DNA from: Pseudomonadota bacterium
GTDB lineage: Bacteria; Pseudomonadota; Alphaproteobacteria; Azospirillales; Azospirillaceae
Direction: 5' to 3'
DNA length: 13,367 nucleotides
Assembly: GCA_023412175.1 (NCBI GenBank)
Contig: JAEYOB010000549.1
Location: forward strand, 1-13,367
Within the stretch, counting starts at the first letter, position 1. Every line of letters begins with the position of its first letter. The notes below the pieces were generated by a model. That model was not told the origin of the DNA and searched no databases. It saw nothing but the letters and a program-made list of their open reading frames with translations. This document shows, in pieces, positions 6,503 through 13,352 of the stretch. The position numbers and the translations under genes are program-made.

Positions 6503-6934
6503 ATGACCGACAGCCGGGACTTGAAGCTGGTTACGATCTGGGGAGTGGCTGGCATGGCCGCGAGCGCCGTTTGGATCGCCGCTCTCTCGACCGGCCCGGC
6601 GTCGGCGTTCGGAGAGAGCCCGGTCGAGGGGGCTCTCCATAACCTGGACCGGCAGGAATGCCGGCGCGTGTTGCAGGGGTTCGCCAGGGCGTCCGGCGCT
6701 GAGGAATGCGTCCTTTGGCTGTGGGCCGAGGAGTCGGCGCCGTTGGCTTCCATGTCCGTGACACGGACAAGGCGGGTCGAGTCTGCGGTGCCGCCCCGTC
6801 CGTATGCGTTCCGGCCGGACAGGCATGACCTTCCGGAGCAGGCTTGTGCCTTCGCGCACAACTCGGTGCACGTCGTCTCCCTCGACCTCCATGCCCGGCC
6901 CAGTCCCTTCCTGATCAGCTCCAGCATCGAGTGA
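6503..6934 (+). CDS. Hypothetical protein with N-terminal hydrophobic segment
   Basis: I do not recognise this 143-residue protein. Residues about 8-30 (LVTIWGVAGMAASAVWIAAL) form a hydrophobic segment followed by STGPASAFG, so it may be a membrane-anchored or exported protein. The remainder has two cysteines flanked by acidic residues (QECRRVL and EECVLWLW) and a proline-rich middle (VPPRPYAF). Third codon positions are mostly G or C in this frame, which supports coding over the opposing frames. GGGAGACGGGAC lies upstream as a loose ribosome site. It is separated by 224 bases from the STAS gene and probably has its own promoter. Genes of this kind may be lineage-restricted; that is inference. 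Confidence 0.55.
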   Translation: MTDSRDLKLVTIWGVAGMAASAVWIAALSTGPASAFGESPVEGALHNLDRQECRRVLQGFARASGAEECVLWLWAEESAPLASMSVTRTRRVESAVPPRPYAFRPDRHDLPEQACAFAHNSVHVVSLDLHARPSPFLISSSIE

Positions 6935-7047
6935 TGCGGACGGCGCCTGAAGGCATCGCCCGACGGCATTCCGGGAACGGGCCTCGCTGGCATCCGTGAC
7001 GCGTGGCCCCAACTTCTGGTGAAGGGCAGGGCGCCGGCGAGGGGGCG

Positions 7048-7356
7048 ATGACGCACGGTACGGCCACGTTGCACGACGCTGTGGCGTCCTGGTTGGCCAG
7101 TTTCGACGTGCTGGTGGACAGCCACGCCACCGGGCCGTTCGGATGCCTCTGCGATGGCCTTGGCTACCTCGTGCCCCTCGCCGAAGCCGCGGAGCCGGGA
7201 CCCCTGCGGGACGCGGTGCTGGATTTGGCTGAACGCTACGACGACCTCAACATCCTCGCCGCTGCCGGTCTCGACCTTGCGCAGGAAACGCGGGCGGCGG
7301 CGGTGGAGCGGGTGCTGGAGCGCTTCGACGCCCTGACCAGGATGGTCGAGGAGTGA
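7048..7356 (+). CDS. Small hypothetical protein, alpha-helical
   Basis: This predicted 102-residue acidic protein is unfamiliar to me. Its sequence suggests a bundle of amphipathic helices (LHDAVASWLASFDVLVDSH, then LRDAVLDLAERYDDLNILAAAG, then RAAAVERVLERFDALTRMVEE). It has two cysteines in FGCLCDGLGYLVPL and no signal peptide or membrane segment. The ATG at 7048 is preceded closely by GAGGGGG; an in-frame GTG at 7003 would add a low-complexity Gly-rich tail and is less likely. It is co-directional with the genes on either side and ends before a strong hairpin at 7376, which may end its transcript. Confidence 0.65.
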   Translation: MTHGTATLHDAVASWLASFDVLVDSHATGPFGCLCDGLGYLVPLAEAAEPGPLRDAVLDLAERYDDLNILAAAGLDLAQETRAAAVERVLERFDALTRMVEE

Positions 7357-7375
7357 AGCGGCCGTAGCGGGCCTC

Positions 7376-7396
7376 TCCGCCGGCCTTCCCGGCGGA
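7376..7396 (+). terminator. GC hairpin after the 7048-7356 gene
   Basis: TCCGCCGG (7376-7383) pairs perfectly with CCGGCGGA (7389-7396) across a 5-base loop, 20 bases past the stop codon. No T-run follows, so it may be a factor-dependent terminator or a 3'-end stabilising structure. Confidence 0.45.
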
Positions 7397-7476
7397 TGCC
7401 GGAATCCAGTGGCGGGGATGGCCGCGGATGCCATATACCCTCGCCTCCGGCGCTGGCGCCAGTTACGGAGATGAGC

Positions 7477-7755
7477 ATGTCGGCAACCGCACTTGAGCAA
7501 GCCCTCGACGCCTTCCGCGCGGCCGAGCGGGCGATGGGCGCCGAACGGCGCAAGGACGAGAAGGGGCTGCCGACGGACAAGGCGACCGCGGCCCAGGCGA
7601 AGCGCCGGGCGGCCCTGCAGGTCGGAGACGCCGCCGCAACCCTGGTGAGGGCCGACCTGTCGGAGCGCCAGCGGCGCGACGTCAAGCGCGCCCTGGATTA
7701 CCTGCGTCTGAGCGCCCAAGCCAAGCGCCCGGATGGTGGAGAGGGCGCCGGCTGA
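7477..7755 (+). CDS. Small highly charged hypothetical protein
   Basis: This protein of 92 residues has a composition dominated by Ala, Arg, Lys, Glu and Asp, and it is predicted to be mostly helical (ALEQALDAFRAAERAMGAERR, then LSERQRRDVKRALDYLRLSAQ). There are no cysteines, no signal peptide and no membrane segment. I cannot assign a family. The ATG at 7477 has GGAG six bases upstream; an ATG at 7471 in the same frame is an alternative two residues longer. It converges with the cupin gene at 7816 across a 60-base gap. A nucleic-acid or protein-binding role would be a guess from charge alone. Confidence 0.65.
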   Translation: MSATALEQALDAFRAAERAMGAERRKDEKGLPTDKATAAQAKRRAALQVGDAAATLVRADLSERQRRDVKRALDYLRLSAQAKRPDGGEGAG

Positions 7756-7761
7756 TCCGAA

Positions 7762-7786
7762 GCCCGCCATGGTCCGCCACGCGGGC
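7762..7786. terminator. Hairpin between convergent genes
   Basis: GCCCGC (7762-7767) can pair with GCGGGC (7781-7786) with a 13-base loop, in the short gap between the plus-strand small gene and the minus-strand cupin gene. There is no T-run; it could act weakly in both directions. Confidence 0.25.
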
Positions 7787-7815
7787 GCCCGGCCTGGTGG
7801 AAGGGTGAACGGGCC

Positions 7816-8115
7816 TCAGCCTTCCTGAAGCAGTTCGACCTCGACGAACACGATGTCCGCGCTGCCGTCATTGATGACGTTGTGGCTGACCCCGGCTTTG
7901 CGGAAATAGGAGCGTCCGGGTTCGAGCGGGAACTGCCGTGCGGTGCCGTCCGGGTCCACGATGTGGAAGGTGCCGGGCGTGACCGGGACGATCACATAAT
8001 CGTATTCGTGAACGTGCGCGCCCGTTTCGGCACCGGGCACAAGGCGCCACTCGGTCACGCGGGTGCGCTCGTTCTGGACATGCGATACTGAAACAGCCTG
8101 CGGTCGTGTGGTCAT
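7816..8115 (-). CDS. Small single-domain cupin protein
   Basis: This 99-residue protein has a single cupin barrel. Motif 1 is GAHVHEYDYVIVPVTPG (H34 and H36) and motif 2 is PGRSYFRKAGVSHNVIND (H78). The glutamate usual in motif 1 is replaced by Y40 in my alignment by eye, so metal binding, if any, may be unusual. Such small cupins serve as dioxygenases, isomerases or ligand sensors, and I cannot tell which. The start at 8115 is fixed by GGGAG six bases upstream and by the family length; an in-frame start at 8166 would run through the promoter-like sequence. It lies 156 bases downstream of phaB on the same strand and has its own candidate promoter. Confidence 0.8.
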   Translation of the reverse strand: MTTRPQAVSVSHVQNERTRVTEWRLVPGAETGAHVHEYDYVIVPVTPGTFHIVDPDGTARQFPLEPGRSYFRKAGVSHNVINDGSADIVFVEVELLQEG

Positions 8116-8137
8116 CTCTGCTCCCTTTGTTCCCCCG

Positions 8138-8166
8138 AGTGTAGCGCTTGGAACCGAACACGCCAA
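8138..8166 (-). promoter_or_regulatory. Candidate promoter for the cupin gene
   Basis: On the minus strand TTGGCG (8166-8161), 17 bases, then TACACT (8143-8138) forms a plausible sigma-70-type promoter with four of six consensus bases in each box. Transcription would start about 15 bases before the cupin ATG, leaving room for the ribosome site. Confidence 0.4.
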
Positions 8167-8250
8167 CGCGCTGTCGGTCCAGTTCGGGGCAGGGCGCGGG
8201 CGCCCGCATCACCGGCCGGATCGCTGGCGTGGCGAAGCGGGCATCCGTTC

Positions 8251-8264
8251 CCCGGTCAACCGGG
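8251..8264. terminator. Short hairpin downstream of phaB
   Basis: CCCGG-TCAA-CCGGG is a perfect 5-base stem with a tetraloop, 7 bases past the phaB stop codon on the minus strand. It is short and lacks a T-run. Confidence 0.3.
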
Positions 8265-8271
8265 CAGCGGC

Positions 8272-9012
8272 TTACTGATAGTGCAGGCCGCCATTGACGT
8301 TCAGCGTCGTGCCGGTGATGTAGCCGGCCAGATCGGAAGCGAGGTACGAAACGGCAGCGCCGATCTCCTCCGGCTTGCCCAGACGCTTCATCGGAACGGT
8401 GTCGACGATGCCCTGGCGGATGTCGTCGCGGATCGCCATGACCATTTCGGTGCCGATGTAACCCGGTGCGATGGCGTTGACGGTGACGCCCTTGGTCGCC
8501 AGTTCCGCGGCCAGCGCCTTGGTGAAGCCGATGACGCCGGCCTTGGCGGCCGAGTAGTTGGTCTGGCCGGCCTGTCCCTTCACGCCGTTCACCGACGAGA
8601 TGTTGATGATGCGGCCCCAGCCGCGCTCGGCCATCTTCGCCGAGACCTGCTGGGTGACGTTGAACAGGCTGGTCAGGTTGGTGCCGATCACGGCGTCCCA
8701 ATGAGCCTTGTCCATCTTCGGGAAGAACTTGTCGCGGGTGATGCCGGCGTTGTTCACCAGGACATCGACCGGACCCAGCTCGGCCTCGACCGTCGCGATC
8801 ATCGCCTTGCAGCTCTCGAAGTCGGAGACGTCGCCTTCGACCATGAAGAACTTGAAGCCGGCCGCTTCCTGCTGGCCCAGCCACACCGCGGCCGGTTCGA
8901 AGTTGGGGAGACAGTTGGCCGCCACGACGAAGCCGTCCTTGGCCAGCGCTTGGCAGATAGCGGTGCCGAGGCCGCCCATGGCACCGGTGACAAGCGCGAT
9001 TTTCTGAGACAT
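8272..9012 (-). CDS. phaB: Acetoacetyl-CoA reductase (NADPH), PHB synthesis
   Basis: This short-chain dehydrogenase of 246 residues matches PhaB in length and pattern. The nucleotide-binding TGAMGGLG is at 9-16, NNAG at 87-90, and the catalytic S140, Y153 and K157 lie in INISSVNGVKGQ and TNYSAAK. The PhaB-type features SSVNGVKGQAGQTNYSAAKAG-like core, APGYIGTEMV and the terminal VNGGLHYQ are present. It reduces acetoacetyl-CoA to (R)-3-hydroxybutyryl-CoA in the cytoplasm, the second step of polyhydroxybutyrate synthesis. The start at 9012 is supported by CGGAG seven bases upstream. No phaA or phaC is adjacent in this window, so the thiolase and synthase must lie elsewhere or leftover synteny is broken. 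A 310-base region rich in palindromes precedes it. Confidence 0.94.
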   Translation of the reverse strand: MSQKIALVTGAMGGLGTAICQALAKDGFVVAANCLPNFEPAAVWLGQQEAAGFKFFMVEGDVSDFESCKAMIATVEAELGPVDVLVNNAGITRDKFFPKMDKAHWDAVIGTNLTSLFNVTQQVSAKMAERGWGRIINISSVNGVKGQAGQTNYSAAKAGVIGFTKALAAELATKGVTVNAIAPGYIGTEMVMAIRDDIRQGIVDTVPMKRLGKPEEIGAAVSYLASDLAGYITGTTLNVNGGLHYQ

Positions 9013-9322
9013 CAGTATGCTCCGGGAATATTCGCGTAAGGCCGAATGGATATCGCCTTGAGGTTGCAAACAGGGCGGGGAAGCTGGGCGTGTCCGGCTT
9101 TCGTCAGCGCTGCACCGCTCTCCGTCCTTCTCTGTGTTGCTCATATTGCATATGCGAAAAGTTAAGCCTTCGTTAGAGACCGATTTAAATTGCTGCGGTG
9201 CGAACGCCGCGCCGCCCGGCCGGAACAGGAGCCGTTCCGGTTCAGGTGTGAGCCCGTCCACTTCATGGGGATGGAGAAGGGCATAAGGTGCGGTGGGCAG
9301 GCTTGCTGCCTTGGAGGGCAAC
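9013..9322. other. 310-base divergent intergenic region upstream of phaB
   Basis: I see no gene here. It holds an AT-rich pocket at about 9137-9191 with two 8-base palindromes, GCATATGC (9148-9155) and ATTTAAAT (9183-9190), and further right an inverted repeat at 9220-9240. The pocket is the likely promoter area for phaB or the 9323 gene, but I could not pick convincing -35/-10 boxes for either. Confidence 0.5.
9220..9240. repeat. Perfect 7-base inverted repeat, possible operator
   Basis: CCGGAAC (9220-9226) and GTTCCGG (9234-9240) are exact inverted copies separated by 7 bases. The 21-base element lies 82 bases before the start of the 9323 gene and 207 bases before phaB. It could bind a dimeric regulator or form a hairpin in the leader of the plus-strand gene. 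Confidence 0.45.
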
Positions 9323-9646
9323 ATGGCTCAGATCGGCACCTTGGAGCGTACCGCCGTCGTCATCTACGCGCTGCTGCGCGAACTGCATTCCGTCGTGGCG
9401 GATCCCCGCTCACCGGACGACGTCACCCTCGGCATCATCCTTGGCACCGCAATGTTCTGTGACGACAAGGTCGGCCCGTTCCGCACCCGGCACCTCATGG
9501 AGCATGCGCCGCACATCGTGCTGAAGACGGATGCGCACGTCACGGATGCCGAGGCGCGCTGCGTCGCATCGGTTCTGCAAGCGTTCGGGTTTCATCTCCA
9601 GACGCTGGCGAGCCAATCGTGCCCGGCGATCCCAAGCCGGCCTTGA
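9323..9646 (+). CDS. Small hypothetical protein divergent from phaB
   Basis: This 107-residue protein is unfamiliar to me. The core (ERTAVVIYALLRELHSVVAD, VTLGIILGTAMFCDDKVG, then DAEARCVASVLQAFGFHL) looks globular and mainly helical, without signal peptide or clear membrane helix. It has three cysteines and an HxxxHxxH-like histidine-rich centre (RHLMEHAPH). GGAGG six bases before the ATG at 9323 is an excellent ribosome site and decides the start over an upstream in-frame ATG at 9293. It is divergent from phaB and convergent with the phosphatase gene, so it is probably monocistronic. A regulatory role next to phaB is possible but not shown. Confidence 0.75.
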   Translation: MAQIGTLERTAVVIYALLRELHSVVADPRSPDDVTLGIILGTAMFCDDKVGPFRTRHLMEHAPHIVLKTDAHVTDAEARCVASVLQAFGFHLQTLASQSCPAIPSRP

Positions 9647-9649
9647 TGC

Positions 9650-9673
9650 GGTCCGACCGCCTGCCGTCGGGCC
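9650..9673. terminator. Hairpin between convergent genes
   Basis: GGTCCGAC (9650-9657) pairs with GTCGGGCC (9666-9673), eight pairs including one G-T wobble on the plus strand, with an 8-base loop. It lies just after the 9323 gene stop and before the phosphatase stop from the other side. No T-run is present; a bidirectional role is plausible. Confidence 0.4.
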
Positions 9674-9713
9674 ACGATGGGGCTCACCGATGCCGTCCCG
9701 AGCGCGAAGCCGT

Positions 9714-10562
9714 TCAGGATTGAGAGCGCTCGCGTTGCTCCAGCAGAGCGTCCCTGACAAGCCGCCAGCTCGCTTCATCCGGGGCGCAGATGAGGCCGCC
9801 CGTGAGATGGGTCGGGTGGTAGGGGGTGCCGTCGAAATGGGCGCTGTAGCCGCCGGCCTCGCGGTGGAGCAGCCAGCCCGCCGCATGATCCCAAGGCATC
9901 AGCTTGTTGTAGAACAGGACGTCGCAGTGCCCCGCCGCAGCCATGCGGTATTCGTGCGCGGCGCACCGCAGCCACGCGCTTATGCCCAGCCGCGAGAGGT
10001 TGCCGTTGACGGTCGTGCGCAGAGGCTCCGGCAGGAAGTTCGTCCCGATGATCGCGTGCATCTCCCGGACCGGTACCGCGCCGGCGACCGCCAGGTCGGT
10101 CCGCGCACCCCCCTTGCCCTGGATCCACGCCCCTTCGCCCCTGAGCGCGTAGGCGGTGTTGCGGCACACCGGATCATGGATGGCGGCGAGCACCACCTCC
10201 CCCCGCACCGTCGCCGCGATCATGACCCCGAACAGCGGCAGCCCGGAAGCGAAGTTCTTGGTGCCGTCGAGCGGGTCGAGCACGAACGCCAGATCGGCGG
10301 TGCCGATGGCATCGAGCTTGGCGGGGATCCTGGCGGTGGCCTCCTCTCCGACAACGACCGCCTCGGGGTAGGCGGCTTCGAGCGCGGCGGCGATGGCGCG
10401 CTCGGCCGCCTCGTCCGCGTCCGTAACGACGTCGAACCGCGACGACTTCTCGCGCACCTGTCCGGCGACCACCTCACCAAACCGAGGCATAATCTCGGTC
10501 CGGGCGGCCCTGGACAGGATCTCGCCGATCCGAAGGGCGTCAGAGAGCGTGAACTGCATCAT
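9714..10562 (-). CDS. Inositol-monophosphatase-family phosphatase
   Basis: This 282-residue enzyme belongs to the Mg-dependent, lithium-sensitive phosphatase superfamily (IMPase, CysQ, HisN and FBPase relatives). Metal-binding motifs are VVTDAD at 45-50, GEEA with E73, DPLDGTKNF with D96 and D99, and PWDHAAG with D225. The substrate cannot be decided from these motifs: inositol phosphate, histidinol phosphate or 3'-phosphoadenosine phosphate are all possible. It sits 77 bases downstream of the quiC-type gene on the same strand and probably shares its transcript. The start is ATGATG at 10562 or 10559. There is no good Shine-Dalgarno sequence, which fits translational coupling to the small frame that ends at ATGA over the start. 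Confidence 0.9.
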   Translation of the reverse strand: MMQFTLSDALRIGEILSRAARTEIMPRFGEVVAGQVREKSSRFDVVTDADEAAERAIAAALEAAYPEAVVVGEEATARIPAKLDAIGTADLAFVLDPLDGTKNFASGLPLFGVMIAATVRGEVVLAAIHDPVCRNTAYALRGEGAWIQGKGGARTDLAVAGAVPVREMHAIIGTNFLPEPLRTTVNGNLSRLGISAWLRCAAHEYRMAAAGHCDVLFYNKLMPWDHAAGWLLHREAGGYSAHFDGTPYHPTHLTGGLICAPDEASWRLVRDALLEQRERSQS

Positions 10563-10630
10563 GGCGCCCGATCGTCGTGCAGGATGGCCACCTTGGCAAG
10601 CTCCGCGAGCCTCGCCGGTGGAATGGACAC
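10559..10630 (-). CDS. Possible 23-residue mini-ORF coupled to the phosphatase gene
   Basis: After the quiC UGA stop, the same reading frame stays open for 26 more codons and then ends at a TGA that overlaps the phosphatase start as ATGA. Within it a GTG at 10630 is preceded by GAGG at 8 bases, giving a 23-residue peptide (SIPPARLAELAKVAILHDDRAP after the start). Third positions are mostly G or C. It may be a translated coupling peptide, a remnant of a lost gene's C-terminus, or chance. It has no recognised homology. Confidence 0.3.
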   Translation of the reverse strand: MSIPPARLAELAKVAILHDDRAP

Positions 10631-10639
10631 CAGATTGCC

Positions 10640-12529
10640 TCAGGGAACCACCGGACGGGCCGACAACAGCGTCTGGGCGGCAAGGCGAACCGGCGCGTTG
10701 ACGGCGCCGTAGCCCTGGTAGTTCCGCCGCTGGACGACCTCGAAGAAAAAGCCGCCTTCCAGCAGCGCCCCGGTGTAGGCGTGATAGTAGGCGGCCTCGC
10801 CCTGGCCGTCATAGAGGATGTTCGCGGCGCGCAGGCGATCCACCTCCGCGGCGGGCAGGTCGGCGCGCACCTCAAGGTCGTCGTAGTAGTTCTCCGGGAT
10901 CGGCAGGAGATCGATCCCGTCCGCCTTCAGGCGCGCGACGGTGGCGAAGATGTCGTCCGTCGCAAACGCGATGTGCTGGACGCCGCCCCCGAAGAAGCCG
11001 TTCAGGAAACGCGACGACAGGGTGTGGCGGCTCTGCGATGCGTTGAGGATCAGCCGAAGCCCGCCGTCCTGCGTCTCCACCGCCTGGCTCTGGACGATGC
11101 CGCCGGGATCGATGACCGCCTGGGCCGGCGTCTTCTGCACATCGAGCAGGGATGTGTAGAAGAGCAGCCAGCTCAGCATCTCCTCGTAGTGCATGGACTG
11201 GGCGATGTGGTCGACGGCCGTCAAACCGGCCCCCTCGCCGGGCGCCCCTGTCCCTTCGACCGGTTCAAAATCGACGTCCCACAGCCGATCCAGGCCATGC
11301 GCCCGGTCGACGAAGTACAGCAGGCTCCCCCCGAGGCCGCGGACGGCCGGAATGTCCAGCTCGCCGGTGCCGACCGCCCCGCGGAACGGCTGGTCCAGCA
11401 GAGCCAGGGCGCGGTCGGCCGTGGCGCGGGCGTCGTCGACCTTGAGCGCCAGGGCGCACACCGACGTCCCGTGGGTGATGTGGAAGGAATGGGCGAAGCC
11501 CTCGTTCTCGGCGTTCAGGACGATGTTGATGTCGCCCTGGCGCCAGCGCGTCACCGCCTTGGAGCGGTGGACCCCGGCCTTGCGGAACCCCAACCCGCGC
11601 AGCGTGCGCTCGAAGCGCTCGGCGTCGTGCCCGTCCACGGCGAATTCGATGAACTTGATCCCGGAGCAGACGGCTTTCGGCGGCAGTGCCGGCACCCCAT
11701 GGAGGGTTTCGCCGCCGCGCGGGCGCAGCCCGTCGAGCATGGCGATGAGGGACCGCTGACCGTCGATGGCGACGCCCCGCGCCGAACCGGCGCGGAAACG
11801 GTCGTTGAAGATCTCCAGCGACAGCAGACCGTCGAAGCCGGTGGCGAGCAGCGCGTCCATGAAATCGTCGATCGGCAGTTCGCCCTGGCCGGGGAAGCTG
11901 CGGAAATGCCGGCTCCACGACAGGTAGTCCATGTCGAGCCGCGGCGCATCGGCGATCTGGACCAGGAAGATGCGGTCGGCCGGGATGGCGCGGATCGCCG
12001 ACAGGTCCGTCCCGCGCGCCAGCACGTGGAACGTGTCGAGCACCAGCCCGACCGCGGGATGGTCGGCCCGCCGCACCACCTCCCAGGCGTCGCGGTAGTC
12101 GTGGATGTGCCGTCCCCAGGACAGGGCCTCGAAGGCGACCCGCATTCCCCTCCGGGCGGCACGCTCCCCCAGTTCGTGGAAGTCGGCCGCCGCCCGGCCG
12201 ATCCCGCCCAGCGAGTCCGGCGAGACGTTGCTGCACACCATCAGCAGGTCGCAGCCGAGTTCCTGCATCACATCGAACTTCCGCTCGGCCCGCGCGAAAA
12301 CCTTGGAGCGCTGCGGCTCGGGCATGCCCTCGAAATCGCGGAACGGCTGGAAGGTGACCACCTCCAGCCCGAGGTCGCCGATCATCCGGCGGGCTTCCGC
12401 CGGGGTTCCGTTGAACGACAGGAGGTCGTTCTCGAAGATTTCCACGCCCTTGAACCGGGCCGCGGCGATCGCCTCGATCTTCTCGGCCAGCGTCCCGCTC
12501 AGGCAGACGGTGGCAATGGCGGTGCGCAT
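10640..12529 (-). CDS. quiC: Bifunctional 3-dehydroshikimate dehydratase with HPPD-like domain (QuiC type)
   Basis: The 629-residue protein is a two-domain fusion. Residues 1 to about 275 form a sugar-phosphate isomerase-like TIM barrel. Metal ligands E134 (FEALSW), D165 (LVLDTFH), Q191 (LVQIADA) and E239 (LSLEIFN) match those I recall for Pseudomonas QuiC. Residues about 290-625 resemble 4-hydroxyphenylpyruvate dioxygenase, with the iron-type triad H441 (AVDHIAQ), H519 (VQHIAF) and E597 (FFEVVQR) intact. The enzyme dehydrates 3-dehydroshikimate to protocatechuate in quinate and shikimate breakdown; the function of the second domain is less settled. The start at 12529 has GGGAGG before it. 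It lies 49 bases after the GntR regulator and ahead of the phosphatase, in one orientation, suggesting a regulator-enzyme operon. No quinate dehydrogenase or protocatechuate gene is seen here, so the rest of the route must lie elsewhere. Confidence 0.93.
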   Translation of the reverse strand: MRTAIATVCLSGTLAEKIEAIAAARFKGVEIFENDLLSFNGTPAEARRMIGDLGLEVVTFQPFRDFEGMPEPQRSKVFARAERKFDVMQELGCDLLMVCSNVSPDSLGGIGRAAADFHELGERAARRGMRVAFEALSWGRHIHDYRDAWEVVRRADHPAVGLVLDTFHVLARGTDLSAIRAIPADRIFLVQIADAPRLDMDYLSWSRHFRSFPGQGELPIDDFMDALLATGFDGLLSLEIFNDRFRAGSARGVAIDGQRSLIAMLDGLRPRGGETLHGVPALPPKAVCSGIKFIEFAVDGHDAERFERTLRGLGFRKAGVHRSKAVTRWRQGDINIVLNAENEGFAHSFHITHGTSVCALALKVDDARATADRALALLDQPFRGAVGTGELDIPAVRGLGGSLLYFVDRAHGLDRLWDVDFEPVEGTGAPGEGAGLTAVDHIAQSMHYEEMLSWLLFYTSLLDVQKTPAQAVIDPGGIVQSQAVETQDGGLRLILNASQSRHTLSSRFLNGFFGGGVQHIAFATDDIFATVARLKADGIDLLPIPENYYDDLEVRADLPAAEVDRLRAANILYDGQGEAAYYHAYTGALLEGGFFFEVVQRRNYQGYGAVNAPVRLAAQTLLSARPVVP

Positions 12530-12562
12530 GGTCGTCCCTCCCGTTCCGTTCGCGGGCTTTGG

Positions 12563-12585
12563 GTCAGGTTCCCGCCCGTCAGGTT
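12563..12585. repeat. Two GTCAGGTT direct repeats at the GntR-quiC junction
   Basis: GTCAGGTT occurs at 12563-12570 and again at 12578-12585, 15 bases apart. The second overlaps the GntR stop codon and the first lies in the leader of quiC. It may be a small operator or coincidence; 15 bases is not a whole helical turn multiple. Confidence 0.25.
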
Positions 12586-13352
12586 ATGGTTCCGGTGGCG
12601 AGCGCGTGCTCGACGCCACCGGCCACGTGGCAGCGAAGCACGTCGCAGGCCCGCCCGGCGTTCCGGTCCATGGCGCAGTCCAGCAGCAGGGCGTGCTCGC
12701 CCGACGCGATGTCGCCGCGGTAGCTCAGCGCGATCATCTGGTAGCGCAGGTAGTTGTCGAAGACCGCGGCGTGGGCGTCGATCAGCATCCGCGATCCGCA
12801 GGCCGAGATCAGCGCCTGATGGAACTGCCAGTCGAACTGCTTCCACCGCTCGGTGCAGGTCCGGTCGCCCCCGGCCATCCGCTCCTCCATCCGGGCGAGC
12901 CGGTGGTGGGCCGCGACGACCCGGCTTTCCCAGTCCATGTCGCCGGCGCGGAACGACTGTTCGAGCGCGTGGCACTCCAGAAGCAGACGCAGTTCCGCGA
13001 TCTCCCGCAGGGTGGCGATCGACACGGGAGCGACCTCGAAGCCCCGCTGGCCTTCGGCGACGACCAGCCGCTCGGACGACAGGCGGTTCAGGATCTCGCG
13101 CAGGGTGCTGACGCCGACGCCGTAGTCGGCCTTCATGGTCTCCAGCTTCAGCTTGCGACCGGGCGGCAGACGCCCGAAGACGATGTCGGCGCGGATGGTC
13201 CGGTAGGCGCTCTCGCCGACCGACTGGAACGGCTGTTCCAGCGGCGTGCCGGCGTCCGGCCGGGGGGCCGGCTGGCCCTGCTGCGATGCGCTTTCCAGCG
13301 CGCCGCCGTCCAGCGCGTGCCGGACGCACGCATCGACATGCCGCGACAGCAC
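12579..13352 (-). CDS. GntR-family transcriptional regulator, FCD subfamily
   Basis: This regulator is 257 residues from the GTG at 13352. The winged helix is at about 47-110 (ESAYRTIRADIVFGRLPPGRKL, then the recognition region VSTLREILNRLSSERLV). The FadR-like FCD effector domain at about 115-250 has the metal-binding set D174 and H178 (FDWQFHQAL), H220 (EHALL) and H242 (RCHVAGG). FCD proteins usually sense small carboxylates, so a quinate- or shikimate-pathway acid is a fair inducer guess, given that quiC follows after 49 bases. The start is uncertain: no ATG lies in this frame before the winged helix, only the GTG at 13352, and the frame is still open at the window edge. The N-terminal tail of about 45 residues is long for this family. 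Confidence 0.88.
   Translation of the reverse strand: MLSRHVDACVRHALDGGALESASQQGQPAPRPDAGTPLEQPFQSVGESAYRTIRADIVFGRLPPGRKLKLETMKADYGVGVSTLREILNRLSSERLVVAEGQRGFEVAPVSIATLREIAELRLLLECHALEQSFRAGDMDWESRVVAAHHRLARMEERMAGGDRTCTERWKQFDWQFHQALISACGSRMLIDAHAAVFDNYLRYQMIALSYRGDIASGEHALLLDCAMDRNAGRACDVLRCHVAGGVEHALATGTIT

Noticed and set aside
6370..7770. Minus-strand open frame of 466 codons across the three small genes
   Set aside because: Third-position G/C preference and ribosome sites favour the plus-strand genes, and the translated sequence has no coherent domain. It remains the main competitor for 6503-6934, so I lowered that gene's confidence.
9013..9324. PhaB with a 104-residue N-terminal extension
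   Set aside because: The family start is at MSQKIALVTG with a good ribosome site; the extension reads through an AT-rich, palindrome-containing control region.
10577..13111. Very long plus-strand open frame of 844 codons opposite quiC and the GntR gene
   Set aside because: It is antisense to two genes with intact catalytic and binding motifs, has low-complexity Arg/Pro/Gly/Ala/Asp-rich composition and no recognisable domain. This is the usual mirror frame in GC-rich DNA.
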